Positions 34,010-43,570 of a stretch of 64,000 nt of DNA are shown piece by piece. Each line of letters begins with the position of its first letter. The stretch's first letter is position 1. Origin of the DNA: Hyphomicrobiaceae bacterium (lineage in GTDB: Bacteria > Pseudomonadota > Alphaproteobacteria > Rhizobiales > Hyphomicrobiaceae). Location of the stretch: contig JANXWC010000251.1 in assembly GCA_025351355.1 (NCBI GenBank), positions 1 to 64,000 of the forward strand. Direction: 5' to 3'. The notes under the pieces were generated by a model that searched no databases, was not told the origin of the DNA, and worked only from the letters and a program-made list of their open reading frames with translations. A program made the position numbers and the translations under genes.

Positions 34010-34020
34010 GGATTGCAGAT

Positions 34021-35385
34021 ATGAATAGCGATCCCGATCTCTACGCATTTTTGGCGCTTTGGCTGGCTGCTCCGATCTTGCTATTCTCGTTATATGCCGC
34101 GAGAGGGAAACTCGGTGGCTTTCTTGTTTATTCATATCTGATGGGTTTGGTTATGAACCACTGGTTTGGTGCACTCGTTCATGCATCACCTTGGAGCCCA
34201 TTTCTTGACTCTAGCGATACCCTTATTGGGTTTCGCTATTCAACCTACGGTCTTTTGGCCTTCGTATTGGGAACGCTTGTCATCAACGTCACTCGCCCGC
34301 CCTCAACCCGGCTGCCGCGCGCTCAGGAAAGTCGTCGCACTCAGCTCGTAAATCTTGGCGAACTCGAACGTCTCGTCCGGGTGTTTTTCCTGCCACTTGG
34401 TATTGGCGCGTGGATCGCCACGTACACGCCTTTGGCCGCGCTCCCAAGCGCCGGTGCCGTGCTGTCTGTTGGAAAAACTGGACTGCTGCTGGCGATCTGT
34501 TTGATGTGCTGGAGTGCCTGGCACAAGGGCAATACCCGACAGTTCTACCAGTGGATTGGGATCTCTTTGGGGATGCCTGTCATCACGATTATTACATCAG
34601 GGTTCATCGGCTACGGAATTGCAATGATTACGACTATTCTGGCGTTTGTCGCGATGTTCTATCGTCCGCGGTGGCATTTGCTGGCGTTGCTTTCGTTGAT
34701 GCTTTACGGCGGCGTCAGTTTGTGGGTCGCATATGCCGAGCATCGCGGCAATATTCGAGACGCGGTCTGGGGTGGCCAAGATTACGGACAACGCGCAGAT
34801 GCGATGCTCTCTATGATTTACGCATTGACACCCTTCGATATTTCCAATCCACGGCATCTGGAACTTGTAGATATCAGACTAAATCAGAATGTATTGGTCG
34901 GCGCCGTGATGCGCAGCACCCCGTCGCTTGTTCCTTTTCGCGACGGCAGCACCATTGTTGACGGACTGCTCGCCGTGATACCGCGCGTGCTATGGCCTGG
35001 AAAACCTGAGGTCGGTGGCAGCGGCAATTATGTTAGTGATCATAGTATGATAGCATTTTCTGCAGGCACCAGTATCGGCATGGGCCAAGTTATCGAGTTC
35101 TATATCAATTTCGGCCTTCCCGGAATCATTGTAGGTTTTTTCATCTTCGGGATGGCACTGCGGTATATGGACGTGCGCCTAGCCGAAGCCATGACTGCAG
35201 GCGACTGGTACGGGGTCATGTTCTTTTTCTTCGTTGGCTCTGGAACACTGCAATCAGGAGGATCCCTCGCCGAGATAGGGGCATCCATGGCTGCCGGTGT
35301 TGCGATTTATTTTATTGGAATCGAAGCATTGCGGTTTCTGAAGCACTACAAAGCTGTGGATGCGCCGTTACGCAAGCCAAACTAG
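34021..35385 (+). CDS. Wzy-like polysaccharide polymerase (polytopic membrane protein)
   Basis: A 454-residue inner-membrane protein with about ten to twelve hydrophobic helices. A large loop at about 255-335 carries IRLNQNVLVGAVMRSTPSLVPFRDG and IPRVLWPGKPEVGGSG. The VIPRxLWPxKP motif occurs in Wzy-type polymerases and related EPS membrane proteins. ATG 34021 has GAGG at a good distance; GTG 34006, overlapping the previous stop by GTGA, is the alternative and would add five residues. The role as polymerase is inferred from topology, the loop motif and position among glycosyltransferases. Confidence 0.8.
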   Translation: MNSDPDLYAFLALWLAAPILLFSLYAARGKLGGFLVYSYLMGLVMNHWFGALVHASPWSPFLDSSDTLIGFRYSTYGLLAFVLGTLVINVTRPPSTRLPRAQESRRTQLVNLGELERLVRVFFLPLGIGAWIATYTPLAALPSAGAVLSVGKTGLLLAICLMCWSAWHKGNTRQFYQWIGISLGMPVITIITSGFIGYGIAMITTILAFVAMFYRPRWHLLALLSLMLYGGVSLWVAYAEHRGNIRDAVWGGQDYGQRADAMLSMIYALTPFDISNPRHLELVDIRLNQNVLVGAVMRSTPSLVPFRDGSTIVDGLLAVIPRVLWPGKPEVGGSGNYVSDHSMIAFSAGTSIGMGQVIEFYINFGLPGIIVGFFIFGMALRYMDVRLAEAMTAGDWYGVMFFFFVGSGTLQSGGSLAEIGASMAAGVAIYFIGIEALRFLKHYKAVDAPLRKPN

Positions 35386-35456
35386 CTTCGAGCGACGATC
35401 TCATGTTGATTGAAAACACATGCGACCATTTATGATGCGCAGTGGGGGATGACTTA

Positions 35457-36383
35457 GTGAAGGGCGTGACAGTCGCAGTACTGCCAAATGCCGGCTTGGC
35501 AAATAAACTCTTCGTTTGGGCAAAAGCGCAAGCCTTTGCTCATGTAAATGGCATACCGGTTCATACCATTGGTTGGAGTTACCCAAAGATTGGTCCCGTG
35601 CTCAGGGGCGAAAAAAGCTCGCGGCTCTATGCACGCTTTTTTGAACGTACGAGCACTCCGGTAGCGCTTGCGCTAATAAGCGGAGCTGCCCATGGCGGTA
35701 TTGTTGAAGAACCAGTCATTGAGCTGCGACCATCCTCCGTTTCACGCAACGTGTTTACGTTTCGCCGGATCCCTGGCTGGCAAGACATGTTTGGGGATAT
35801 CCGGGAACAACGGACATTCTTACGGCACCGAGTCTACGCCGCAATAAGGCCAGTGTACGCAGAATCGCTCGAACGCCTCGTGCCTCCAATCATCGCAATT
35901 CACGTTCGCCGCGGCGACTTCCGCCAATTGAACCCAAACGAGAATTTTCGCGATGTAGGCGGCGTCCGAACGCCGGATCGCTATTTCACAGACATCATCC
36001 ACCAGATGAGGTTGGCTGCGGGCATCGACTTACCGATTACCGTTTTCTCTGATGGAAGCGACAAAGAACTTTCTTCGCTGCTCAGCCTACCAAACGTCTC
36101 GCGCTCCAAAGCGCAAAATGATGTCGAGGATCTACTCTTGATGTCGCGATCTCGCGTTATTGTCCTGTCGGCAGGGAGCACATATAGCGAATGGGCTGGT
36201 TTTCTGTCTGACGCAGTTCTGCTCCGTCACCCCGATCATATAAATGGACATATTCGTCCGGCAACCATCCGACAGACCTTGTATGAAGGCCCACCGCCCT
36301 CAGCGCCTGGCGAATGGAACCATTTTTGGACGGCCTCTTTGGCTCATCATGTCAGCAATCTCGAAGGCAGCGGCCGACAATGA
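35457..36383 (+). CDS. GT11-like (alpha-1,2-fucosyltransferase type) glycosyltransferase
   Basis: A 308-residue protein. It has the family 11 opening with Gly-Leu-Ala-Asn (LPNAGLANKLFVWAKAQAFA), the GDP-fucose-binding HVRRGDF motif (about 147-153, IAIHVRRGDF), ITVFSDGSDKEL and the VLSAGSTYSEWAGFL segment with the conserved Ser-Thr. These are the motifs of prokaryotic alpha-1,2-fucosyltransferases. The locus also encodes both enzymes that make GDP-fucose, which supports the call. GTG 35457 with GGGGGAT upstream is chosen; GTG 35442 is an in-frame alternative. The stop overlaps the next start by ATGA. Confidence 0.85.
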   Translation: MKGVTVAVLPNAGLANKLFVWAKAQAFAHVNGIPVHTIGWSYPKIGPVLRGEKSSRLYARFFERTSTPVALALISGAAHGGIVEEPVIELRPSSVSRNVFTFRRIPGWQDMFGDIREQRTFLRHRVYAAIRPVYAESLERLVPPIIAIHVRRGDFRQLNPNENFRDVGGVRTPDRYFTDIIHQMRLAAGIDLPITVFSDGSDKELSSLLSLPNVSRSKAQNDVEDLLLMSRSRVIVLSAGSTYSEWAGFLSDAVLLRHPDHINGHIRPATIRQTLYEGPPPSAPGEWNHFWTASLAHHVSNLEGSGRQ

Positions 36384-37510
36384 GATTGCTACATATAGTT
36401 CCATCCTATTTGCCCGCCACCCGTTACGGAGGTCCGATCTACTCGGTCCACGCACTTTGCTCCCAGTTGGTCAAGCAAGGCCACGATGTCGAGGTCTACA
36501 CGACCAATGTCGACGGACCCGGCGTTTCCTCAGTGCCGACGGGCGCGCCAGTGGATTTGGATGGAGTGAGAGTGACATATTTTGCAACCGGCCTGGGACG
36601 CCGTCTTTATCGTTCACCGGACATGGCCGTGGCATTGCAGAACAACCTTTCCACCTTCGACGTGGTTCACTTGCATTCCGTTTTCTTGTGGCCAACAACT
36701 GCAGGTGCTTCCGCCTGCCGACGAGCGGGCATTAGCTATTTAGTATCACCGCGCGGCATGTTGGTCGACGACCTCATTCGTCGCAAGAGCGCGTGGGTCA
36801 AGCGCGCATGGATTACACTATTTGAGCGCCGCAACATCAATCGGGCACATGCCGTCCACGCCACGTCGACAATCGAGGCTGACGAAATTCGAAAATTGGG
36901 ATTTTGTCCTCGCAGCGTGGCCGTCATTCCAAACGGGATCGACCTTTTGCCGAACCCGCCGAGGCGCGTCGAAACCGCCGCGCCATTCGTACTTTATCTT
37001 GGGCGAGTAAACTGGAAAAAGGGGATCGATCGGCTCATTCGGGCAATGGCCCATGTACCCGGCATCCCACTAGTCGTCGCTGGCAATGATGAAGAAACTT
37101 ACGCGCCGAGCCTGCAGCAGCTTGCGCGCGAGCTAGGCTTGGCAGAACGGGTGACGTTTTGTGGCCCAGTATTTGGCGACGACAAATGGAAGCTGATGGC
37201 AAGTGCCACCGTCTTTGTGCTTCCATCATATTCCGAAAACTTCGGCAATGTAGTTTTGGAGGCCATGTCTTGCAGTGTACCGGTCGTCGTGACACCGGAA
37301 GTTGGACTGGCGCATGCAGTCAGCGCTTGCGGCGCAGGGATCGTCGTCAATGGTGCCCCCGAAGTCCTTGGCACAGCAATTGCCAAACTGCTCGCCGATC
37401 GTGAGCTTCGGAAGCAAATGGGAGATGCGGGTTGCCGTGCGGCGCGAGAGCTATTTTCGTGGGATGCGGTAGCTCGATCGATGGCGGACCTGTATTTGGA
37501 AGCGGCATGA
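36380..37510 (+). CDS. Glycosyltransferase family 4
   Basis: A 376-residue GT-B enzyme with a standard N-terminus (LLHIVPSYLPATRYGGPIYS), VVHLHSVFLWPTT, and the family's SPRGMLVDDLI loop, a feature of WbaZ/WcaC-like enzymes. The donor domain has FVLYLGRVNWKKGIDRLIRAM (about 201-221), and TVFVLPSYSENFGNVVLEAMSCSVPVVVT with an intact EX7E. Starts at ATG 36380 in ATGA overlap and ends the same way before the GT2 gene. Confidence 0.92.
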   Translation: MRLLHIVPSYLPATRYGGPIYSVHALCSQLVKQGHDVEVYTTNVDGPGVSSVPTGAPVDLDGVRVTYFATGLGRRLYRSPDMAVALQNNLSTFDVVHLHSVFLWPTTAGASACRRAGISYLVSPRGMLVDDLIRRKSAWVKRAWITLFERRNINRAHAVHATSTIEADEIRKLGFCPRSVAVIPNGIDLLPNPPRRVETAAPFVLYLGRVNWKKGIDRLIRAMAHVPGIPLVVAGNDEETYAPSLQQLARELGLAERVTFCGPVFGDDKWKLMASATVFVLPSYSENFGNVVLEAMSCSVPVVVTPEVGLAHAVSACGAGIVVNGAPEVLGTAIAKLLADRELRKQMGDAGCRAARELFSWDAVARSMADLYLEAA

Positions 37511-38310
37511 AACCAGTCGTCCCAATGAGTATTCTCAATCAAATAACAGTTCTGATTATTACATTTAATGAGGAGCCCAACATTGGGAGAACACTCGAGG
37601 CCGTCAAATGGGCCTCGCAAATTCTTGTTGTCGATAGTGGCAGTACAGATGCGACGATCTCGATTGCTAAACAGTATCCTCAAGTCGTTATTCTGCAGAG
37701 GCCCTTCGACACGTTTGCAAAGCAATGCAACTATGGACTGTCGGAAATAAAAACGGACTGGGTGCTTTCGTTGGACGCCGACTACCAATTGAGTGCAGAC
37801 TTGGTTGCCGAACTCGAGCGTCTGGTGCCGTCGAATGAAATAGCGGGTTACAGGGCGTCTTTCGTCTACAGCATCTTCGGCCGACCGCTGCGAGCGACAT
37901 TGTATCCAGCGCGCACGGTCCTGTATCGACGGAATGGCGCCAACTATTGCGACGAAGGTCACGGCCACCGGGTTGCGATCTTAGGTGCTGTTCAAAACTT
38001 GCAATCCAAGATCCGACACGATGACCGCAAGCCAATTGCACGCTGGTTTGCGTCACAACAAAAGTATGCCGCTGGGGAAGCGGAGTATTTGTTGTCTGCG
38101 TCACGCGAAAAGTTGGGGCGAAATGACAGCATCAGACTGTTGGCATGGCCGGCGCCCATATTCGTATTCGGTTATACACTGCTCGTGAAGGGATGCCTTT
38201 TTGACGGATGGGCCGGCTGGTACTATGTCCTGCAGCGGACGCTTGCAGAAATAATGATAGCCTTAGCCATCATTGATCGGCGCTTGCGTGGAGCTACGGA
38301 AAAACAGTGA
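37507..38310 (+). CDS. Glycosyltransferase family 2 (WaaE/KdtX-like)
   Basis: A 267-residue GT-A enzyme. It shows VLIITFNEEPNIGRTLEAVKWA (about 15-36), ILVVDSGSTDATISIAK, and the short WVLSLDADYQLS with its DXD-like motif (about 89-100). A C-terminal hydrophobic hairpin (about 215-250) fits the WaaE/KdtX-like subgroup that adds hexose to a core or repeat unit. ATG 37507 overlaps the previous stop by ATGA; ATG 37525 is possible. The stop overlaps the next GTG by GTGA. Confidence 0.9.
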   Translation: MKPVVPMSILNQITVLIITFNEEPNIGRTLEAVKWASQILVVDSGSTDATISIAKQYPQVVILQRPFDTFAKQCNYGLSEIKTDWVLSLDADYQLSADLVAELERLVPSNEIAGYRASFVYSIFGRPLRATLYPARTVLYRRNGANYCDEGHGHRVAILGAVQNLQSKIRHDDRKPIARWFASQQKYAAGEAEYLLSASREKLGRNDSIRLLAWPAPIFVFGYTLLVKGCLFDGWAGWYYVLQRTLAEIMIALAIIDRRLRGATEKQ

Positions 38311-40130
38311 TCATACTAGGACTTAACGCGTATCACGGCGACGCGTCTGCTTGCGTCGTGCGCGACGGCATCATCGTCGCGGCAGCCGAGGAAGAGCGCT
38401 TTCGACGCATTAAACATTGGGCAGGTTTCCCGTCCGAGGCAATCCGCTATTGTCTGTCCGCAGCAGGCGCAAAGTTGCAAGATTTGGATCATATCGCGAT
38501 CAATTCCGATCCCCGTGCCGGCTTTATCAAAAAGGCCAAATTTGCACTACTTAATAGACCAGATCCGCGCCTGATTATTGATCGCCTTCGCAATCAAACC
38601 AAACGGCATTCAGTCGAAACGGAATTGCGAACTGCGTTCCCTGAAGCTGAATTCAAGGGAAAACTGCACCGAATAGAGCACCACGTGGCACACTTGGCGT
38701 CCTGCTTTCTCGTCTCTCCATTCCAACAGGCAACGGTGATCTCCATCGATGGGTTCGGCGATTTTTCCAGCGCTGCGTGGGGCCTGGGGAGCGCGACAAC
38801 TATCGACGTGGAAGGTCGCGTCTACTTTCCCCATTCGCTCGGAATTTTCTATCAAGCGCTTACTCAGTATTTGGGATTTCCCAACTACGGCGACGAGTAC
38901 AAGGTGATGGGCCTGGCGCCTTATGGCCAGCCCTCATTTTTGCAGGAAATGCGCCAGATTGTGCGGCTTCTCGATGATGGTTCATTCGCGCTGGAAACGA
39001 AATATTTCCGTCACCATCGGGAAAAAATCGCCTACGAGTGGGAAGGCGGCAGTCCGACTGTGGGCACGCTTTTCTCGCATAACCTCGAAACTCTCCTCGG
39101 ACCGGCACGCCGCCAGGGCGAACCTCTGGAGCAAAAACACAAAGATCTCGCACGCTCAATACAGGCTATGTACGAGGAAGCGTTCTTTCATCTACTTGTC
39201 ACTCTGCACGCACGTCACAAGAACCAGAGCCTTGCACTTGCAGGCGGTTGCGCCATGAATTCCGTCGCTAACGGTAAGATTAAGCGCCGTACACATTTCA
39301 AACGCGTGTACGTCCAGTCGGCGGCCGGAGATGCCGGCGGAGCGATCGGTGCGGCCGTCCATGTCTGGCATCAACTGAATCAAGCGCCGGTAACTTCAAA
39401 CCCTTCGACAGTGTCATCACTGGCGGGAGATGCCAACATTCACCGCGCAGTGATGGACCATGCTTACCTGGGCCCAGACTGCGTATCGGCAGAAGTGGAC
39501 GCCCTACTTCATGCCCAATCCGGCGAACTCAGGAAAGCCGGATGTCTCGTGGAAAAGTTCAGCGACGAACACGCGTTATGTGCGCAGGCGGCCGCGAAAG
39601 TCGCTAATGGCAAAGTTGTCGGTTGGTTTCAAGGACGAATGGAGTGGGGACCGCGAGCGCTCGGCAATCGCTCCATTCTCGGTGACCCCCGTCGCGCGGA
39701 CATGAAGGATATTCTTAACATCAAGATAAAGCGGCGCGAGAGCTTTCGACCGTTCGCGCCATCCATTATGAGGGAGCATGTGAGCGACTGGTTCGAAGAG
39801 GACGACGACGTTCCGTTCATGATGCAAGTGTTCCAGATATGCCAAGACAAGCGCGCGCTCATCCCAGCCGTGACACATGTCGACGGCTCGGGGCGACTTC
39901 AGACCGTCTACAGACAAACGAACGCGAGGTACTGGTGCCTGATCTCCGAATTCCATAAACTCACGGGCGTGCCGATGGTCCTCAACACTTCGTTTAATGA
40001 AAACGAACCCGTCGTGTGTAAGCCCGCGGAAGCGCTTGATTGCTTCCTTAGAACAAAGATGGACGTTCTCGTACTCGGGGATTGGTTCATCACGCGCGAT
40101 GACGCTGCCCTATCGGTGATCACGCCATGA
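38307..40130 (+). CDS. Carbamoyltransferase of the NodU/CmcH family
   Basis: A 607-residue two-domain enzyme that transfers a carbamoyl group from carbamoyl phosphate to a hydroxyl, usually of a sugar. The N-terminal TsaD-like domain has LGLNAYHGDASACVV, EEERFRR, the metal-ligand HHVAHLAS segment (about 124-131), DGFGDFSS, and LALAGGCAMNSVANGK. The C-terminal YrdC-like part has GWFQGRMEWGPRALGNRSILGDPR and NTSFNENEPVV. In rhizobia NodU carbamoylates Nod factors, but no nod genes are present here, so the glycan is the likely acceptor. GTG 38307 in GTGA overlap; ATGA overlap with the next gene. Confidence 0.93.
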   Translation: MIILGLNAYHGDASACVVRDGIIVAAAEEERFRRIKHWAGFPSEAIRYCLSAAGAKLQDLDHIAINSDPRAGFIKKAKFALLNRPDPRLIIDRLRNQTKRHSVETELRTAFPEAEFKGKLHRIEHHVAHLASCFLVSPFQQATVISIDGFGDFSSAAWGLGSATTIDVEGRVYFPHSLGIFYQALTQYLGFPNYGDEYKVMGLAPYGQPSFLQEMRQIVRLLDDGSFALETKYFRHHREKIAYEWEGGSPTVGTLFSHNLETLLGPARRQGEPLEQKHKDLARSIQAMYEEAFFHLLVTLHARHKNQSLALAGGCAMNSVANGKIKRRTHFKRVYVQSAAGDAGGAIGAAVHVWHQLNQAPVTSNPSTVSSLAGDANIHRAVMDHAYLGPDCVSAEVDALLHAQSGELRKAGCLVEKFSDEHALCAQAAAKVANGKVVGWFQGRMEWGPRALGNRSILGDPRRADMKDILNIKIKRRESFRPFAPSIMREHVSDWFEEDDDVPFMMQVFQICQDKRALIPAVTHVDGSGRLQTVYRQTNARYWCLISEFHKLTGVPMVLNTSFNENEPVVCKPAEALDCFLRTKMDVLVLGDWFITRDDAALSVITP

Positions 40131-41107
40131 GCAAGGCTATCCGTACCGTGCCACTCGACACCAAAATTTATGTCGCTGGTGACCGCGGCATGGTCGGCTC
40201 GGCCATTGTCCGACGCCTCAAAGGCGGTGGTTACTCGAACGTACTCACCGCGCCTCGTAATTCGCTCGATCTGTGTAACCAGAATGCTGTTACGGCGTTT
40301 TTGAGGCAAGAAATTCCCGACTATATTGTGTGCGCCGCAGCGCGCGTCGGCGGTATTCAGGCGAATAGCTCGCGACCGGCGGAGTTTCTTTACGAGAACC
40401 TGTTGATCGAAGCCAATCTCGTCCACGGAGCAAAGCTCGCCGGCACCACGCGAATGCTGTTTCTGGGCTCAAGTTGCATTTATCCCCGCGATTGTCCGCA
40501 ACCCATCCGCGAGGACTACCTGCTTACCGGGCCGCTTGAGCCCACAAACGAGGCCTACGCTATAGCCAAAATTGCGGGCATAAAACTTTGCGAAGCTTAT
40601 AATACGCAGTACAAAACAAGTTACGTGAGTGTGATGCCGACCAATCTTTACGGTCCCAATGACAACTATGATTTGGTTGGCAGCCATGTCCTGCCGGCGC
40701 TTCTGAGGCGCACGCACGAAGCCAAGGTGCGCGGCGACAAAGAGTTGACGATCTGGGGCACGGGTCGGCCTCTGCGGGAATTCCTACATGTCGATGATTT
40801 GGCGGACGCCTGCGTTTTTCTCATGGAGCGCGACTATTCCGGAGGAATCCTGAATATTGGTACCGGAAAGGAGCTTTCTATCGGTGAACTGGCCAAGCTG
40901 ATCGCTGGGATCGTTGGTTATTCCGGCGAGCTAGTCTTCGATACTTCAAAGCCTGACGGGACGCCGCGCAAATTGCTGGACGTCGGCCGCCTGTCGGCTC
41001 TTGGATGGACGGCGAGAATAAGTCTGGAAATAGGTATACGGGAAACTTATGCTGATTTCCTTGCCACGATGGGTACGCTGCGTGGTATCGGAACTGCGCA
41101 GACTTAG
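40127..41107 (+). CDS. fcl: GDP-L-fucose synthase
   Basis: Epimerises and reduces GDP-4-keto-6-deoxymannose to GDP-L-fucose with NADPH. The 326-residue SDR has YVAGDRGMVGSAIVRRL (about 15-31), AARVGGIQANSSRPAEFLYENL, the SSCIYPRDCPQPI element and the catalytic Tyr-Lys in NEAYAIAKIAG. Further on are PTNLYGPNDNYD and WGTGRPLREFLHVDD, all diagnostic of GDP-fucose synthases (Fcl/WcaG/NolK). It overlaps the carbamoyltransferase stop by ATGA and is followed 94 bases later by the GDP-mannose dehydratase gene that supplies its substrate. Confidence 0.95.
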   Translation: MSKAIRTVPLDTKIYVAGDRGMVGSAIVRRLKGGGYSNVLTAPRNSLDLCNQNAVTAFLRQEIPDYIVCAAARVGGIQANSSRPAEFLYENLLIEANLVHGAKLAGTTRMLFLGSSCIYPRDCPQPIREDYLLTGPLEPTNEAYAIAKIAGIKLCEAYNTQYKTSYVSVMPTNLYGPNDNYDLVGSHVLPALLRRTHEAKVRGDKELTIWGTGRPLREFLHVDDLADACVFLMERDYSGGILNIGTGKELSIGELAKLIAGIVGYSGELVFDTSKPDGTPRKLLDVGRLSALGWTARISLEIGIRETYADFLATMGTLRGIGTAQT

Positions 41108-41201
41108 AGAGTGCGTAAGGCTGACGCGTGCTCCTTCTCACACTACGTAAATCATCGAACGACATTGGGGCTCGCCAGCTATTGCCGGGATATCAGCGCA
41201 A

Positions 41202-42260
41202 ATGACACAACGACCGATCGCCTTGATCACCGGTGTGACCGGTCAGGATGGTGCTTATCTGGCGGAACTGCTGCTCGCCAAGGGTTATGAAGTGCACGGC
41301 GTCAAACGGCGTTCTTCGTCGTTTAACACACAACGTGTCGACCACCTCTACAAGGACCCTCATGAGGGCGATACGCGCTTTCAGATGCATTATGGGGACA
41401 TGACCGATTCGACCAATCTAATTCGGTTGATGCAGACAATCCGGCCCACGGAGGTTTACAATCTGGCAGCACAAAGCCACGTCGCGGTGAGCTTTGAAAG
41501 CCCAGAATATACAGCGAATGCTGACGGTATCGGCGTCTTGCGATTGCTCGAAGCGATGCGCATTCTCGGAATGGAAAAATCAGCGAGATTCTATCAAGCA
41601 TCGACGTCGGAGTTGTACGGCCTCGTCCGTGAAACGCCCCAAAGCGAAAAAACACCGTTTTATCCGCGATCGCCATACGCGGTCGCCAAACTCTATGGCT
41701 ATTGGATAACCGTGAACTATCGCGAAGCCTATGGCATGCACGCGTCGAATGGCATCCTTTTCAATCACGAGAGCCCTATAAGAGGCGAGACCTTTGTTAC
41801 GCGCAAGATCACTCGCGGCGTGGCACGCATCGAGGCAGGAATAGATAAGTGCATTTACCTCGGCAACCTCGATGCCAAACGGGACTGGGGTCATGCACGA
41901 GACTACGTAGAGGGTATGTGGCGAATGCTGCAGCAGGACGCCCCGGACGATTATGTGCTGGCCACGGGGCAGACGCGGTCGGTGCGGGAATTTGTTGAGG
42001 CCGCCTTCGCCTATGTCGGGCGCATTGTGGAATGGTCGGGCACAGGGGTCGATGAAGTCGGACGCGATAGTCTATCAGGAAATCTGATCGTGAAGATTGA
42101 TACGCGCTATTTCAGACCGACCGAAGTCGATTTGTTGATCGGCGATGCATCAAAAGCACGCAAGCAACTCGGCTGGACGGCAACAACAACGTTTGCCGAT
42201 CTGGTAACAGAAATGATGGCTTCGGACACCAAGCTCGTAAGAACCGAAACTACTGGATAG
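41202..42260 (+). CDS. gmd: GDP-mannose 4,6-dehydratase
   Basis: Makes GDP-4-keto-6-deoxy-D-mannose from GDP-mannose. The 352-residue protein has [20 protein letters not shown] (about 9-28), [48 protein letters not shown], the catalytic Tyr-Lys of [12 protein letters not shown] and [16 protein letters not shown]. All are standard for Gmd. Together with the adjacent fcl it supplies GDP-fucose. The mannose-activation genes (manA, manB, manC) are not in the window and must be elsewhere. Confidence 0.96.
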   Translation: MTQRPIALITGVTGQDGAYLAELLLAKGYEVHGVKRRSSSFNTQRVDHLYKDPHEGDTRFQMHYGDMTDSTNLIRLMQTIRPTEVYNLAAQSHVAVSFESPEYTANADGIGVLRLLEAMRILGMEKSARFYQASTSELYGLVRETPQSEKTPFYPRSPYAVAKLYGYWITVNYREAYGMHASNGILFNHESPIRGETFVTRKITRGVARIEAGIDKCIYLGNLDAKRDWGHARDYVEGMWRMLQQDAPDDYVLATGQTRSVREFVEAAFAYVGRIVEWSGTGVDEVGRDSLSGNLIVKIDTRYFRPTEVDLLIGDASKARKQLGWTATTTFADLVTEMMASDTKLVRTETTG

Positions 42261-42329
42261 CAAGACCAATATATCTGTCTCTTCCGCCGCGGCCGCGTTT
42301 GTATCCAACCGCGAACTTACGAAAATCAA

Positions 42330-43523
42330 TTGCCAGACCAACTGAGCGTGCTACGCAAAAGAGTTGTTGTGCCAACCACTTCAAGCCGCATCGTTTATCT
42401 CTGCGATTGGCTACCTCCGGACTACGGTGCCGTGGGCCAGTATGCGACGATTGCCGCACGCAAACTTGCGTTCGAGGGTAATGACGTTGTGCTAGGCGGC
42501 TTGAGCTCGAAGGCCGAAAGAGAAACCGAAGAGGTTTTGGGTCAGGGCAAGCTGAAAACGCGAGCGATTGTCGCCAGCAGTTATGAAAAGCAGCGATTTT
42601 TTCGACGCATATTCTGGACGATCGCAACGAACACGCGGCTAACGCTGCAATTCTGGGGCGATTTGCGACGCTCTAATGAAATCGTCTTCACCGGAAGTCC
42701 GCCCCTGTTACTGCACTGGATAGCACCAGCGAATCTGATTCTGCGAAAGCGATTGATCTATAGAATAACCGATTTTCATCCGGAATGTTTGATGGCAGCT
42801 TCAGCTTCGCCATCGATTGTTCTGCGGGCGCTATTTGCATTGACCCTGTTCTGGCGCCGCCGGATTGATGGTTTTGAGGTCCTGGGCGAGGACCAGCGGG
42901 TGCGCTTGCAAGCGATCGGTATCGATCCAGCTAAAATTGTATTAAAACGGGATGCGTCGCCGGTGCCGGTGTCGACCGACACGCTGCCGCTAACGCGACC
43001 CGCCGATACTGATGGCAAGTTGCTTCTGCTCTACTCCGGCAATTGGGGCGTTGCCCATGATGTAGAGACTTTTGTTGAGGCCTACCGCTGGCATCATCGC
43101 CAAGGAAGCGGTCGCTTTGTGTTGTGGCTCAACGCGGTCGGCGCAAATGCTGGAAATGTTGAAGCCGCATTGGTCAAGGACGGGCTTCCGCATATTCGCA
43201 CGAAGCCGGTGCCGCTCGAGGAATTGGCCGCGCTGCTGGTCACGCCCGATGCGCATCTCATTACACTCAGCGACGCTTATGTCGGTTACGTCCTGCCCTC
43301 TAAGGTCTATGGTTGCATTGCGTCGGGGCTGCCGATCCTATACGTGGGAAGTGAAAAATCGGACGTCCATCTGCTGTGCAGCGAAGCGCCACCGATCGGC
43401 TATACTCGCGTTGGCGTTGGTGATGTAAGGGACTGCGCTGCCGCATTGGAGCGGATGGCCGACCGCATCCAAGAACGAATTCTCGGCGCCGGAGCGAAAT
43501 CATCGGACCGTGTCGATCTTTGA
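42330..43523 (+). CDS. GT4-like glycosyltransferase
   Basis: A roughly 397-residue GT-B protein. The N-terminal part has SRIVYLCDWLPPDYGAVGQYA and FTGSPPLLLHW. The C-terminal part has LLLYSGNWGVAHDVETFVEAYR, and the LSDAYVGYVLPSKVYGCIASGLPILYVG segment typical of WcaI/WbuB-like family 4 members. The start is uncertain: TTG 42330 has no clear ribosome site, and GTG 42348 is also in frame. The 69-base gap after gmd contains nothing notable. Donor unknown. Confidence 0.85.
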   Translation: MPDQLSVLRKRVVVPTTSSRIVYLCDWLPPDYGAVGQYATIAARKLAFEGNDVVLGGLSSKAERETEEVLGQGKLKTRAIVASSYEKQRFFRRIFWTIATNTRLTLQFWGDLRRSNEIVFTGSPPLLLHWIAPANLILRKRLIYRITDFHPECLMAASASPSIVLRALFALTLFWRRRIDGFEVLGEDQRVRLQAIGIDPAKIVLKRDASPVPVSTDTLPLTRPADTDGKLLLLYSGNWGVAHDVETFVEAYRWHHRQGSGRFVLWLNAVGANAGNVEAALVKDGLPHIRTKPVPLEELAALLVTPDAHLITLSDAYVGYVLPSKVYGCIASGLPILYVGSEKSDVHLLCSEAPPIGYTRVGVGDVRDCAAALERMADRIQERILGAGAKSSDRVDL

Positions 43524-43570
43524 TCTGCAAGAAGCATTTCGCGAAGCAGCTTTACGGATAGAATTTACCA

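Noticed and set aside
34410-34961. 183-residue + strand frame inside the Wzy-like gene
   Set aside because: Cys/Arg/Asp-rich composition typical of a frame shift of a membrane protein gene; no start signal.
38307-40130. Carbamoyltransferase as a nodulation (nodU) gene
   Set aside because: No nodABC, nod boxes or other symbiosis genes are in the window; neighbours are exopolysaccharide genes.
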